Positions 43,317 to 54,281 of a stretch of DNA of 64,000 bases are shown piece after piece. The notes beneath the pieces were generated by a model, which ran no database searches, was not told where the DNA came from, and was given only the letters and a program-made list of their open reading frames with translations. Location of the stretch: contig CM061243.1 of the NCBI GenBank assembly GCA_030848705.1, forward strand, positions 100,624,436 through 100,688,435, written 5' to 3'. The position numbers and the translations under genes are program-made. The DNA comes from Heracleum sosnowskyi. Lineage: Eukaryota > Streptophyta > Magnoliopsida > Apiales > Apiaceae. The first letter of the stretch is position 1, and each line of letters starts with the position of its first letter.

Positions 43317-46300
43317 CTAGCTTATAGCCCGTGCGATGCACGGTTACTTAAATTTTATTTATAATTATTTTGTTTATAATTATAATTTTATTACTCATGC
43401 AACACACGATTGTTTTTTTAATATTAATAATTATATTTATTTATGAATATTTTAATATTTAAAAGTTATTAGTTTACATGATTAAATTATTATTAAAAAA
43501 GATTTAGCCAAAAAAATTATAGTTAAAAATTTGATATTTATTATATTTTACACGCTCAATTTAATATTTGTTTATATTGAGTTATAAAAATTAGATTTTG
43601 CCAATTTTATAGTCCACATGAAATTCACAAAATAATCTTTAATTTAGTTGTGGTTTAATTGTTCTTTTTCAATTAAAAACTATTCTAAAACTAAAAAGAG
43701 AATAAAGTGACGAAATTTAATGTTGAGAATTCTATTCGATTTAGGAAATCTACTTATATGTAGTTTAGATTATTAGAATACCCTTTATTAACCAAATACA
43801 GTTTTTAATGTTAAATCTAACGGTTTTCACCTATCTATTGAACATTAAACTATTTTTATTATTTTGGTATTAAATGAGTTTCCTTAATTAATTACAACTA
43901 TTTTTATGTTTTGACTTTTTAGAAAATCCAATCCTAATATAATATCTTTTAACTTATATCATTTTTAGATAATAACTTCTTTTTATATGATATAATTTTG
44001 ATCATATATTTTTAAAAGTATTGGATCTAACGGTTGAGAATGTTTTGACGGTATTTAGGACCAAACTACCATGATAACATCATTAATTTTTCTTAATATT
44101 TATAATTTTTTTAATTTATAATTTTTTAAATATTTATTGCTAAAATATAATATACTCTTTTTTGTAATATGTTAAAGATGCGGGAACTTTGAACTTTTGA
44201 GAAAATAAATTATTAATTAAAATAGATTTTTTTTTTGTAATAGTTCTTATTTTAAAGTAGTACACCGTGATCAAAATTCTGTATAAATTTCATTTTTTTT
44301 ATAGTATATCCTATAAATATCTATGTTATTATATTAAAGACTAATTAAGGAAAGTTTCCTTATAAGTTTGGTCGCTTTGTTTGATCACTCAATCCATAAT
44401 CGTTGAATAATCTTTTAAATTAAATTGTTGAAAAACGTTACATATAATAGTAAAATTATCATGTAGAATGATCTAAGGTTTGAATCTACCAACAACATAT
44501 TAAAATTTATAGGTATTTTTGAAAAATAAGAATTTTTTCTTGCATACATATGTTATTTGATAATATTTTTTGTAAAGTACGATTTTTCAGAAAAGTACTA
44601 TACTAATTGATTAACAAACTTTTAAAGTTTCGAATTTAATTATTTACAATGTATATAGGTTTAAAAAGTTTGGCCACTTCTGTAACTGAGTCTAAAATTT
44701 CAAAATAAGGTTTTTTTTAATATGAATATAGTTCTATTAACAATGAAATTAGGCCTCTATGAGTTCTTATAAAACAAAATCACCATTTACGTATAATTTA
44801 TTATTTAATAATAAATAATATTTGATTAGTTATGATATAAAACTTAATAAAATAGGATTAAAAATATGCACAATTTTATAAAATTTTATCCTCGTATTAT
44901 TATATTCTTTGTTGATTTGAATTTTTCTTAGATTGATTTTAATTTTTGAACATAGATTTCTAAATTTAAAATAGTTAGAAAAAAGTAATTAAATTGGTGT
45001 TAAAATAATGATGACATAATAATTATTATTAGAATTTAAATATTCACTTTATTAATTTGGGCTTTATCTTGTGTTTTAAAAATCAGATTTTGACGATTTT
45101 ACACCTCACATGAAGATCACTAAATTATCTTTAATTAAAAGATGGTTTAACAATTTTTATCTGGGTGGAATTGTCCATGAAAGAGAAAAGAAAGTCACGA
45201 ATTTTTTACATGGAGAATTCTATTCAATATAGAAAACTTATTTATATTTGGTATATTTGGTTTAAATTATCAAAATACACCTTTTAGAATTTAAATATAA
45301 TCCTATTATTAATAAAATAAACTTTTTTAATATTTGATCTAACAATTTTCATTTATATAGTTAAGATCTAATGGTCCTTATTAATTTGGTTCTCTACGAC
45401 CAAAATTTGGGATAAGATCCCTATTAAGATTATTATATATAAGGATTTAATATAATAATGATATCAAGTATATACTGATATAAGTATATTACTAACTGCT
45501 TTTACTTTTAATATTTCGGTTTTATTTACGGTGTAAATAAAATTTTAAAATACATTATTACTTAAAAATTATTAAATAGAATAAAAATTATGTTATGATT
45601 ATATAAATTTTTATTCTCATATTATTATATTCTTTATCGATTTGAATTTGTTCTTAATTAATTTTGATACTTTATTGAAAGAAACATACAATTTCTATAT
45701 TTAAAAGAATTAGTGGAAAAATAAATAAATTAGTGCTACAATAATAAAAAACAATTATTAAAATTTAGATACTCACTTTAATATTTGGGTTCTATCTTAA
45801 GTTTTAGAAATTGAATTTTGACAATTTTACAACTCATGCGAATCTAACGAAATTATCTTTAATTTAATGATGGTTTAATAATTATTATCTAACTTGACCA
45901 GTTTACCTACCCATAAAATAAACTGAAAAGAAAAGATGGTTAAGAAGTTTTATACAAAAAATTCAATTCAATATAGAAAACTAATTTATAATTGGTTTAA
46001 ATTATCAAAGCACACTTCTTAGTATTTAAATATAATCCCACCTTTAATCAAATACACATTTTAATATAAGTATTATATTCAAAATTATGGTTTATGAATA
46101 TGAAACCCTCAACATTTTAATAATATTTTGATATTATCCTTTCATGTTTGTTATATGTAAAATAATATAATTATAATTTGGATTAATCAAATTGTTATGT
46201 TTCTTCAAAAAAAAGTGTTTAAATTTATTCATGTACAGGAGACAGGAGTTCTCCTAAGTCTCTTATAACGTAGGGTATCATTGTAATCGATATGAATTGT

Positions 46301-47096
46301 TATCTTGATATTTGGTTTAACAATTATTATCTAACTGGAACTATACATAAAAAAAGATATTTAAGAATTTTTACATAGAAAAATTTTAAATTATCAAAAT
46401 ACACTTTTTAGTATTTAAATATAATTCTATTATTAATCAGATACACTTTTTAATATTATATCTAACAATTCTCATCGATCTATTTAAGATCTAACTATAA
46501 TTATTAATTTGGTCGTATACTGATCGTACACGGACCAGATCGATTTTAATTTTTTCTTAAATTGATTTTAATATTTTATTAAAATAAATATAGAATTTTA
46601 TAAATTTAAAAGAATTAGAAAAAAAAAATTAAATTTGTGCTGCAATAATAAAAAAATATTTATTAAAATTTAGATAATAACTTTACTGTTTGGGCTCTTG
46701 GGCTCTATCTTGAGTTTTAGACAACAGATTTGAACGATTTTACAGCCCACGCGAAGCTTACAAAATTATCTTTAATTTAATGACGGTTTAATAATTATTA
46801 TGTAACTGGAACTATCCATAAAATAAAGAGAAAAGATAATTACGAATTTTTACATAAAGATTTCTATTCAATATAGAAAACTCATTTATAATAGGTTTAA
46901 ATTATCAAAATACACATTTTAGTATTTAAATACTATCCTATTATTAATCAAATACAATTTTTAATATTATATCTGACGGTCCTCATCGATTTGAATATTT
47001 ATAGTTTTATAATCCAACGGATCGTATACTTTTGGTAGTACAGTGACCGACCAAAATTTTGGATAAGATCTCCCTTACGCTTATTATATATAAGGA
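43317..47096 (-). mobile_element. Compound Helitron copy B (3.8 kb) with internal 5' terminus
   Basis: On the minus strand the 3' end is CTAG at 43320-43317, preceded by a perfect hairpin at 43343-43329 (CCGTGC, loop ATC, GCACGG) and followed by T. The outer 5' end is TCCTTATATATAATAAGCG at 47096. A second, homologous 5' end (TCCTTATATATAATAATC, preceded by A) lies inside at 45445. The two halves share sequence blocks such as ATTCTATTCAATATAGAAAA and TTTAGTATTTAAATATAAT. The same fused arrangement is present in the copy at 352-4306, so the compound unit moved as one. No Rep/helicase frame. Confidence 0.8.
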
Positions 47097-47159
47097 GTTA
47101 ATTGGGTATTCGGTAACCGAATTATAATTGGGTTAGGTTACCTAATAACCTATGTTTAC

Positions 47160-49097
47160 ATTAATTTTCTTTTAGAGTAAAAGGTTTGACAGTTTACCTT
47201 GAAAAATTAAGGAGACAACAATCGGGTAAAGTTTTCAGCCGAATTTACGGTACTCTTTTTCTTTGACATAACTCTATATTGGAAACAAGAAAACGAAGGA
47301 ATATCTCATTCATCGTAAATTCCAAAACAAAGGTAGAGTTAGTAACTTGCATTCTGGTTGAAAGTCAAAAAGGTTAAGTTCATTTGGAGTAGAGCTCAAT
47401 GAAATCAATTATATAGTGTAAAAAACAGCAAAGCTTGTCGGTATAAGATCCTGCCCTGCGTATCCAACTAATACACTGTAGGCTTCAGCCGAGGCTGGAA
47501 CATTTGAAGCCAAAGTTGATGGCCATTTATTTGGATGAAAAATGTGGCTAGAGTTTTGTCTATGAAGTTTGTCAACTGGAAACCTCTAGCTGTCTGATGT
47601 TTTTTGGTCCAGGACAACTATCATCAGCAGCAGTACATTCCTGGCATCAAATGCACTGATCATCAAACTAAACAGTGCATTAACAAATTCTGGAAAACAA
47701 TCTCAAGCAGTCTACATCCTGCTATCGTTTAACTTCATCTTTGTAACTCAAGTATACTCAAATTTATATGTTTATGCAACTGTCTAACTCTCCCTCTGGT
47801 CTATTATATATAAGCGTTTGATTTTTTGCACACATCTCAATGTGCAAAATCCAGACTTGTGGGAAGAGACTCGCTTCACAAAAATCCCCATACCAGGACC
47901 AGGACTCCTGGATCCGCTGGCAAAATTTACTAAAAATTATAACCTACATTCAGAGGCATGATTATTTATTACAAGTAATATTTAGAGCCAGTGATCGACT
48001 AAATAAAACTTTAAAAATATAATCTGAATTTAATCTAAAATTTAAAGTTATTGAATATAAAACGAACAGAATTAGGATACAACAAGAGGGTAAAACAGAG
48101 CAAAATAAACCACACAGTCGCTTGGTAAAAAAAAATCAAATTGTTTTACAGTAAGATACAGTAGCCCGATGAATTCCAATTTTTTCAGTCAATAATTGCT
48201 TCTGCTGTGCTGTTCAGAATTCAGATGTGAATTAGGAATCTTTTGTGTTTCAGAACTCAGAATTGACTAATCAATGAGCCCCCTCCATTTCATACTCATG
48301 CTGCTTAGCTTTTGCTTTTCAAATGGTATCTGTCCAGTATTGTGGCCAGATTTTTTCTACCTGGAACTTAAAATAAGTAGAGTTCCCTTGGTGCTTAAAT
48401 CACATGTAATTTTAATATACTGCATTCTCCTACGATCTTAAAGTTTTAGGAGAACCGGTAACTTAACATGTAGCATGGGTGAAACCGGGGTGATCTTTAC
48501 TATTTACATAAACAATATCTTACAATTCCGTTGAGTTCTACATTCATCTTACCCTATCCTAGTCCTCCTCGATACGTCTAAGTGTGTACGTGACTGCCTA
48601 TTTAATCCATGGAATGAGGTTAGAGAAATGCAAATTCTAGCTGCCTTAATCACATTTTGTAATTGCATCATAACAATCCTGTGGTAAATGCATTGAATCA
48701 TTGTGAATTTATATATCTGTAACATTATACATAATGACAAATAATTGAATAACACCATGGTAAGTGTAAATAACTAGGTGCAGAGGACAGCAGGAGCAAA
48801 TTTCAACACACAAAAATTTACTCAAGATTCACTAATTTATTTGTTGGGGCTTATCAAAACCAACATGTGAATCACTATGGACAAATTGGGAAGAGAAATG
48901 AATGATGAATTGAAACCACATTTCACCGAACCATTCTCTAAAACATTACCCCTCAGCTCACCACCTGACAGGCAAGCTGTAACTTTTTAACTTTTTGCCA
49001 GAAAACCTACTTAATAAACTCATCTTTTTGGCCTTTTTACTGTACTTGTACCTCAAAAGACCACCACCAACTTTACATATAAAATCAAAGTGGATAA
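47160..49097. other. Intergenic region; no gene supported
   Basis: About 1.9 kb without a recognisable coding frame, RNA gene or element boundary. Short frames (47840, 48549) show no domain. Base composition is less AT-rich than the Helitron to the left, so conserved noncoding or transcribed sequence is possible but not demonstrated. Confidence 0.5.
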
Positions 49098-49455
49098 GAG
49101 CATATGCATCAATGAAAAAAAATAGTTGATTCGTTAGACGGATTGACGAATTGGCGGAGTTTAGTTATGCAGCATTGCTTTTTTAGTCCGTCAATAAAAT
49201 TGAACTTCGTCAATCCGTTAGCTACTCTATCAAAAATTGATGGATTGATGATGGCCATCAATTTGATTGATGGACCAAAAAATATTGTTGCATTGATAAA
49301 ACTCCATCAATTCATTGATTCGTTAGACGGATTAACTACTTTGATTTGTACTGCTGCATAAAAAATAGCAGAATAGTTAATTTTATTTGCATAGTAATAA
49401 ACTCGATCAAGTAAATTAACGGATTGAAGGCCGGAAATGGGTGCGGATGCTTTAA
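49098..49455. mobile_element. Probable MITE with GAGCAT-type ends
   Basis: Left end GAGCATATGCATCAATG and right end, reverse complemented, AAAGCATCCGCACCCATTT are similar. A 19-bp direct repeat TTGATTCGTTAGACGGATT occurs at 49126-49144 and 49315-49333, and the interior is rich in GATTGATGG and its complement. No target-site duplication was verified. Confidence 0.4.
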
Positions 49456-49657
49456 AAGCAAACAATTTATTTAGGTGACAACATAATAACACTATAAAGA
49501 AGATCCAATGTCAATAAAAGTAACAAGGAGGCAATAATTTCAAACTTGGGATTCTATAGTATCACATTTTTTCTTCACCTTTACAACATTACACAAAACT
49601 CTTACACCTTTCTCATTTCTTTCATAAACCTTTGTACCAAGTTTTCATGTGCATATA

Positions 49658-49990
49658 ATGGTTAGATCAATGCTAACTCTGGTAAAGAAAGTAGAGAATC
49701 AACTCCCACCACTATTCGAGACGCCACCCGTGGCCGCGGTAGTGGAGCCAAGCCAGTCCACCAGGACCAACACGCACCGGTCAATCGAGACTTTAGTTGT
49801 TGTGCTAGCAGCGATCATAATTGTTGGTGTGATTGCAGGAATCATAGCCCGGCTATGCGGAGGCCGACATTACGGTGGCAACGGGGAGCATGACATCGAA
49901 GGATGGGTAGAAAGGAAATGCAGAAACTGCATTGACGCTGGAGTTACAGAAACAGCAAAGCCAGCAGCAACTGAAGAAACAAAGAAGTAA
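49658..49990 (+). CDS. Small single-pass membrane protein, plant-specific
   Basis: Single-exon frame of 110 aa from the ATG at 49658 (an upstream GTG at 49649 is in frame but is not a plausible plant start). The protein has a soluble N-terminal part with proline-rich FETPPVAAVVEPSQ, a strongly hydrophobic helix of about 22 residues (TLVVVLAAIIIVGVIAGIIA), then RLCGGRHYGGNGEHDIEGWV, a C-x2-C pair (KCRNCID) and a charged tail. There is no obvious signal peptide, so the helix is likely a membrane anchor. The GGNGEHDIEGWVE motif resembles a conserved uncharacterised angiosperm family I cannot name with certainty. Codon use is higher in GC than the surroundings, which supports a real gene. Function unknown. 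Confidence 0.75.
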   Translation: MVRSMLTLVKKVENQLPPLFETPPVAAVVEPSQSTRTNTHRSIETLVVVLAAIIIVGVIAGIIARLCGGRHYGGNGEHDIEGWVERKCRNCIDAGVTETAKPAATEETKK

Positions 49991-51242
49991 TATCAAGAGG
50001 CTAATGACTAGAAGTTGTTACAAAATTTTACCTCTTTATTTAAATTTTATCTTGGTAGTCCATTGTTTTACTACAGCATTGGACATTTTAACTAGTGAAT
50101 TGTTGTAATATATACAAAAATTAATCTACGTAGAAACTAGAGATGTTCACCACATTATCTTCCTCTTTAGTCCATGCCATTGTTTCGACTCCGCTTTGAG
50201 AGGAATGCTTCTTCTTTTTTTCGCTAAATACCAAGGACATATTCCTTTAAAAGGCTTTGAAAAAGATAGATGTAAATTCTCCATGAATTGCAGAGGCCTA
50301 CATGTAAAAGGGTCTGGGTCTGTTGGGAGATGAATTAAGAAGCTTGACAACATTTATAAATGAACGAGACTCGAACCTAAACCTTACAACTGTAAGGATT
50401 GAGGATTATTCGACGAAATCAAACGAAAATTTGAGTTGTGAAATTTCTAAAGCACCTATAACTGGAAAAATTGTTTCAAAAGATTAAATGTAAGATGTAA
50501 ATGTGATGTTAAGATTCATGATAGTATTTTCTGACCACAGTAAGATCAAGCAAAAACTTGGAAGGAGCTTCCGAGCTACTATTATATTCTTTCAAGTTTA
50601 GTTGCAGCCTGGTACCAATTTTTTTTGTCAACACAACAACTAATAGTACAACTGTACAAGTGATAACTTTAACATTGTATGATAATTAGGATGGAAGAGC
50701 CTCCTCCATCCAAAAATGGGATTCATGATTTTTTCATGTTTTTTTCTATAAACTAAAAATAGAAAAAACATTTTTTGAAAAAAGAATGAGATATCCAAAT
50801 ATAAAAATGCTAAAAACTCCAAATTGAATACAAAAAACTAGCCCAAATAACACGGATCAGATTCTGATCGTTGACTATATAATAATGACTCCGCATATAT
50901 TTTTACCGATTTCACCAATAAAAATCTCATATACTGTCGACATCATCAACACGTCATTTTATAACTAATTAATATATACATCACATCACCATCAACACAT
51001 TACTATTTTGTATCTAATTTGAATACCTAATTTAGTACATCTAGCATTACTCATCCAAATAAAAACAATATCCAATCAAAGAAAATGATTAAAAAAAAAT
51101 AGATATCTTGTTACTTAACCTAAAAAATGATATCTCTCATTCGACTTGATATCACCTCAGTCAGCACCCTCAATCGATTAGTCGCTCTTTTAAGTCCATA
51201 AACAATTTTGTGTAGACGAGATTAGAGAGAGACACCAAAGCC
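49991..51242. other. Intergenic region; no gene supported
   Basis: Contains the 3' flank of the small membrane protein gene and the upstream region of the PPR gene. Frames are short and AT-rich with no domain. No mobile-element ends were recognised. Confidence 0.5.
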
Positions 51243-53174
51243 ATGGAATTTGAGGTTTTTAATGAATCAACCTCTCCCTTTCTCCCACGTAAAAAAATTC
51301 AAGAAGGAGAAAGAAGAATCGCCAATTTAATCTCAAATTGCCCCAACATTCGACTCATCCGTCAAATCCATGCTCATCTTCTCACTCATCCACGCCTACC
51401 CATCTCCACTCTTGCCTTCTCTCTCACTAAACTCATCGATTTCTGCTCTCGCTCTTCTCATAAAAACCTCCGTTACGCTCAAAACCTCTTCTCTCAAATC
51501 CCCAACCCTAACATCTTCGCTTACAATTCTCTCCTCAAAGCTTATGTTAATTCTAAAAACCCATCTCAAAAACCCTTTCTCATCTTCAAATCATTGATTA
51601 GTTTTAACCAGAATTATCCAAAACTGAATACTTTTACGCTTAAGTTGGTGCTCAAGTCTTGCGCGGTTTTATCGGCTTTTAGAGAAGGTGGGCAGGTCCA
51701 TTCTTGTGCTATACGAAATGGGCTTGGGTCGAATGTGTTTGTTCAGAATGCTTTGGTTGATTTTTATGGTAAGTGTGAGGAGATGGTGTGTGCACGGAAG
51801 GTATTTGATGAAATGTCTGAGAGAAATTTGGTTGCTTGGAGTAGTGTGATTAGTGGGTATTCGAAATTGGGGATGTTTGATGAGACATTGGGGTTGTTTA
51901 GGGAGATGCAAGGGGCTGGTGTTGTGCCTGATGAGGTGATTATGTTGAGTGTGGTTTCGGCGTGTGGTGTTGCTGGGGCGTTGGATGTTGGGAGGTGGGT
52001 GCATTCGTATATTGATAAGAATATGATTGAGAAAGATGTTATGTTAAGGACTGGGTTGGTTAATATGTATGCTAAGTGTGGTAGTATTAGTGCTGCTAAA
52101 GAAGTTTTTGATGCAATGCCGGTTAGAGATACTAAGGCTTGGAGCTCGATGATTGTTGGTTTTGCGATTCATGGGCATGCTGAGGATGCATTACGGACTT
52201 TTACTTTGATGGAAGAGGCCAAGGTGACTTGTTTTTGCCACAATCATTTGTTTAACATAATGCAGCAAGACATTAGGCTACTGCTGGACATTTGCTTCTT
52301 TGTGATATGCGAATAACTGTTTGTTATCTTCTTTCTTTTTTTGCAGGTGCGGCCAAACAATGTGACGTTTGTTGGTGTTTTACTAGCATGTGCACATGGT
52401 GGGCTAGTGTCTGATGGCCGTAAATATTGGTCTACCATGCTTGGTTATGGAATTGAACCATCAATTGAGCATTATGGCTGCATGGTTGATATATTGTGCC
52501 GTGCTAACCTCATAGAAGATGCTTATGAATTCGTGGAAACAATGCATGTCAAACCAGATTCAGCGATATGGCGAACTTTACTTGTTGGAAGCAAGAGGAA
52601 CAAATTTTTGGAGAAAGGTGAGTTGGTGGGTGAGAAGTTGCTCAAGTTAGAGCCACTAAACGCAGAAAATTATACTCTTATAGCCAATCTGTATGCATCG
52701 TGTTCCGAATGGGGGAAGATGAGCCTTGTGAGAAAGCACATGAAGGATAAAGGTGTCAAAGTTGCACCTGGTTGTACTTCCATTGAAGTTGATGGTCTTG
52801 TCCATGAATTTGTAATGGGTGATTGGTCTCATCCAGAACACAAAGAGATAAGAAAAATTCTAGAGGATGTACGTCGGAGAGTCCATGAATCTGGGCATGA
52901 GCCATGGATTTCAGCTGTATTACATAATGTGGGTGATGAAGAGAAAGAGAATGACCTTAATGAGCACAGTGAAAGACTTGCAATTGCTTATGGACTATTG
53001 AAGACTAAAGCACCAGTAGTAATTAGGGTAGTAAAGAATCTTAGGGCTTGTGAGGATTGTCATGAAGTGACAAAGATTATCAGTAAATTGTATATGAGAG
53101 AGATCATTGTCAGGGACAGACTTCGATTCCACAAATTTGTCAATGGATCTTGTTCTTGTGGAGATTTTTGGTGA
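51243..53174 (+). CDS. PLS-class PPR protein with DYW-type C-terminus
   Basis: Two exons, 51243-52223 and 52347-53174 (123-bp GT-AG intron, phase 0), give 602 aa. The protein has tandem P, L and S pentatricopeptide repeats (for example VFVQNALVDFYGKCEEMVCA, LRTGLVNMYAKCGSISAAKE), then E/E+ motifs and a DYW deaminase-like domain with the HSE zinc/catalytic signature (HSERLAIAYGLL), CEDCH, and the final SCSCGDFW, where DFW replaces the usual DYW. Such proteins bind organellar RNA and most of the DYW class act in C-to-U editing in chloroplasts or mitochondria; no clear transit peptide is evident in the first residues. An intron is unusual in this mostly intronless family. The individual orthologue is not identified. 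Confidence 0.9.
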
Positions 53175-53756
53175 TATTTGGGGAATCATATAACTAATAT
53201 CATTGATCAACCAGAGAGCTCATCAACTCTTGTATTATCAGCGGAGTAGAGAATTAATCAAAATTAGAATTACGACCTTGACTCTGGGCACTCTTTGAAT
53301 ACCAACTTCACGACACTGGTATGAATACATCAGCCATCAAAGGGATCGTGCAAAGGAAAGAATCGTGCTATTTGCAAGGCTTATATGCTCTAGTATATCC
53401 TATAAAACCCAGATGTAGTAGTTGATAAATTGTCAAATTCTCCTTTTGGGTTTATTGGAGTATAAAACACTCAAAATAAGCTCTTAAATCTAAGGAGTGA
53501 GCAAATTAGAGTTGAGAGAACATTTTAAAGGTGTAAATTTTTATGACAAATAATTTTGATCAAATTAATGCAGCCAAAAATCCATCAAAGTCTCCGGTAA
53601 AACTACTTGGATATATGAAAACGAATAGAAATCAAATTGCAATATGAATTTCAGCCTGAAATTCATACAAGCATACATATTTAGAAAGTACAGGTTCTCT
53701 TTCCATATTATCTGAAATCCTGAATGATTATGCAAGACAAACTTACTTGGTTTTAA
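53175..53756. other. 3' flanks of two convergent genes; nothing else seen
   Basis: Should contain the 3'UTR of the PPR gene and that of the minus-strand gene ending at 53757. No mobile element recognised. Confidence 0.5.
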
Positions 53757-54188
53757 TTAGCAGCTGCCTGCAGGCGGCACACTGACCTGGACTGCAACCT
53801 GGCCCTTTGCAGCCGATCTTGTTGTTACTCTTCTACATGTGGACTCTGTACCAGTAGAGTGAGTAGTAACTGAACAAGATCCTTCAGCAGCAGCAGATGA
53901 CTCCACGGTTTGTTTTCGAGTTTGGACCTTAGCAAACTCCTTAACATTTTCCTGCCTTGCATCATCACCCCTGTCTTTTCTACTACTTGAACGAAGAATT
54001 CGAGTGCTTTCACTTGCAGCACCCTTAGCATTTTTGTTTAATGCTTTCATTGTTTCAGCTGCACCCTCATTGTCAACAACATTTTTCTTCATGGCAGCAT
54101 CACGTTTCCCAACTTGTTTAGGCGCTCTTGGCCTTAGAACTCTTGAATTTCCAGCTACGACAGATTTGATTTGCCTTTTATTAGCCAT
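53757..54188 (-). CDS. Small basic protein with RVLRPR-type motifs, unknown function
   Basis: Open frame of 143 aa from the ATG at 54188. An in-frame extension to 54281 exists, but a splice acceptor (TATATTGCAG) ends just upstream of the ATG, suggesting a 5'UTR intron and the start at 54188. The sequence is lysine/arginine-rich and low complexity, with three spaced basic motifs RVLRPRAPK, RILRSSSRK and RRVTTRSAAK and serine/threonine-rich linkers, compatible with a nuclear or DNA/RNA-binding protein. Similar 'RVLR' motifs occur in the N-terminal parts of larger chromatin proteins, so this could be a gene fragment. No domain is recognised. Confidence 0.5.
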   Translation of the reverse strand: MANKRQIKSVVAGNSRVLRPRAPKQVGKRDAAMKKNVVDNEGAAETMKALNKNAKGAASESTRILRSSSRKDRGDDARQENVKEFAKVQTRKQTVESSAAAEGSCSVTTHSTGTESTCRRVTTRSAAKGQVAVQVSVPPAGSC

Positions 54189-54281
54189 GGCGATGAACTC
54201 TTCTGCAATATACAAGGAACAGTCAAAGGCACTACTGAAAGCACGTATAAGTATAACTATCTCTACTGCTACATATTTCAT

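Larger units (their letters stand above)
32352..47155. mobile_element. Old inverted-repeat element (TTCGGTTAACCGAA) split by two later insertions
   Basis: The left part (32352-32705) starts with GATTCGGTTAACCGAATACC; the right end, reverse complemented from about 47133, reads AATTCGGTTACCGAATACCC. The middle part (43080-43316) is full of the same CCGAA/TTCGG motifs. About 650 bp remain of the host element, in three pieces separated by the LTR retrotransposon (32706-43079 with TSD) and the Helitron (43317-47096). The superfamily is not determined and no transposase frame is visible. Confidence 0.5.

Noticed and set aside
53757..54281. Longer N-terminus starting at 54281 for the basic protein
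   Set aside because: The added residues are hydrophobic and unlike the rest, and a good splice acceptor sits just before the ATG at 54188.
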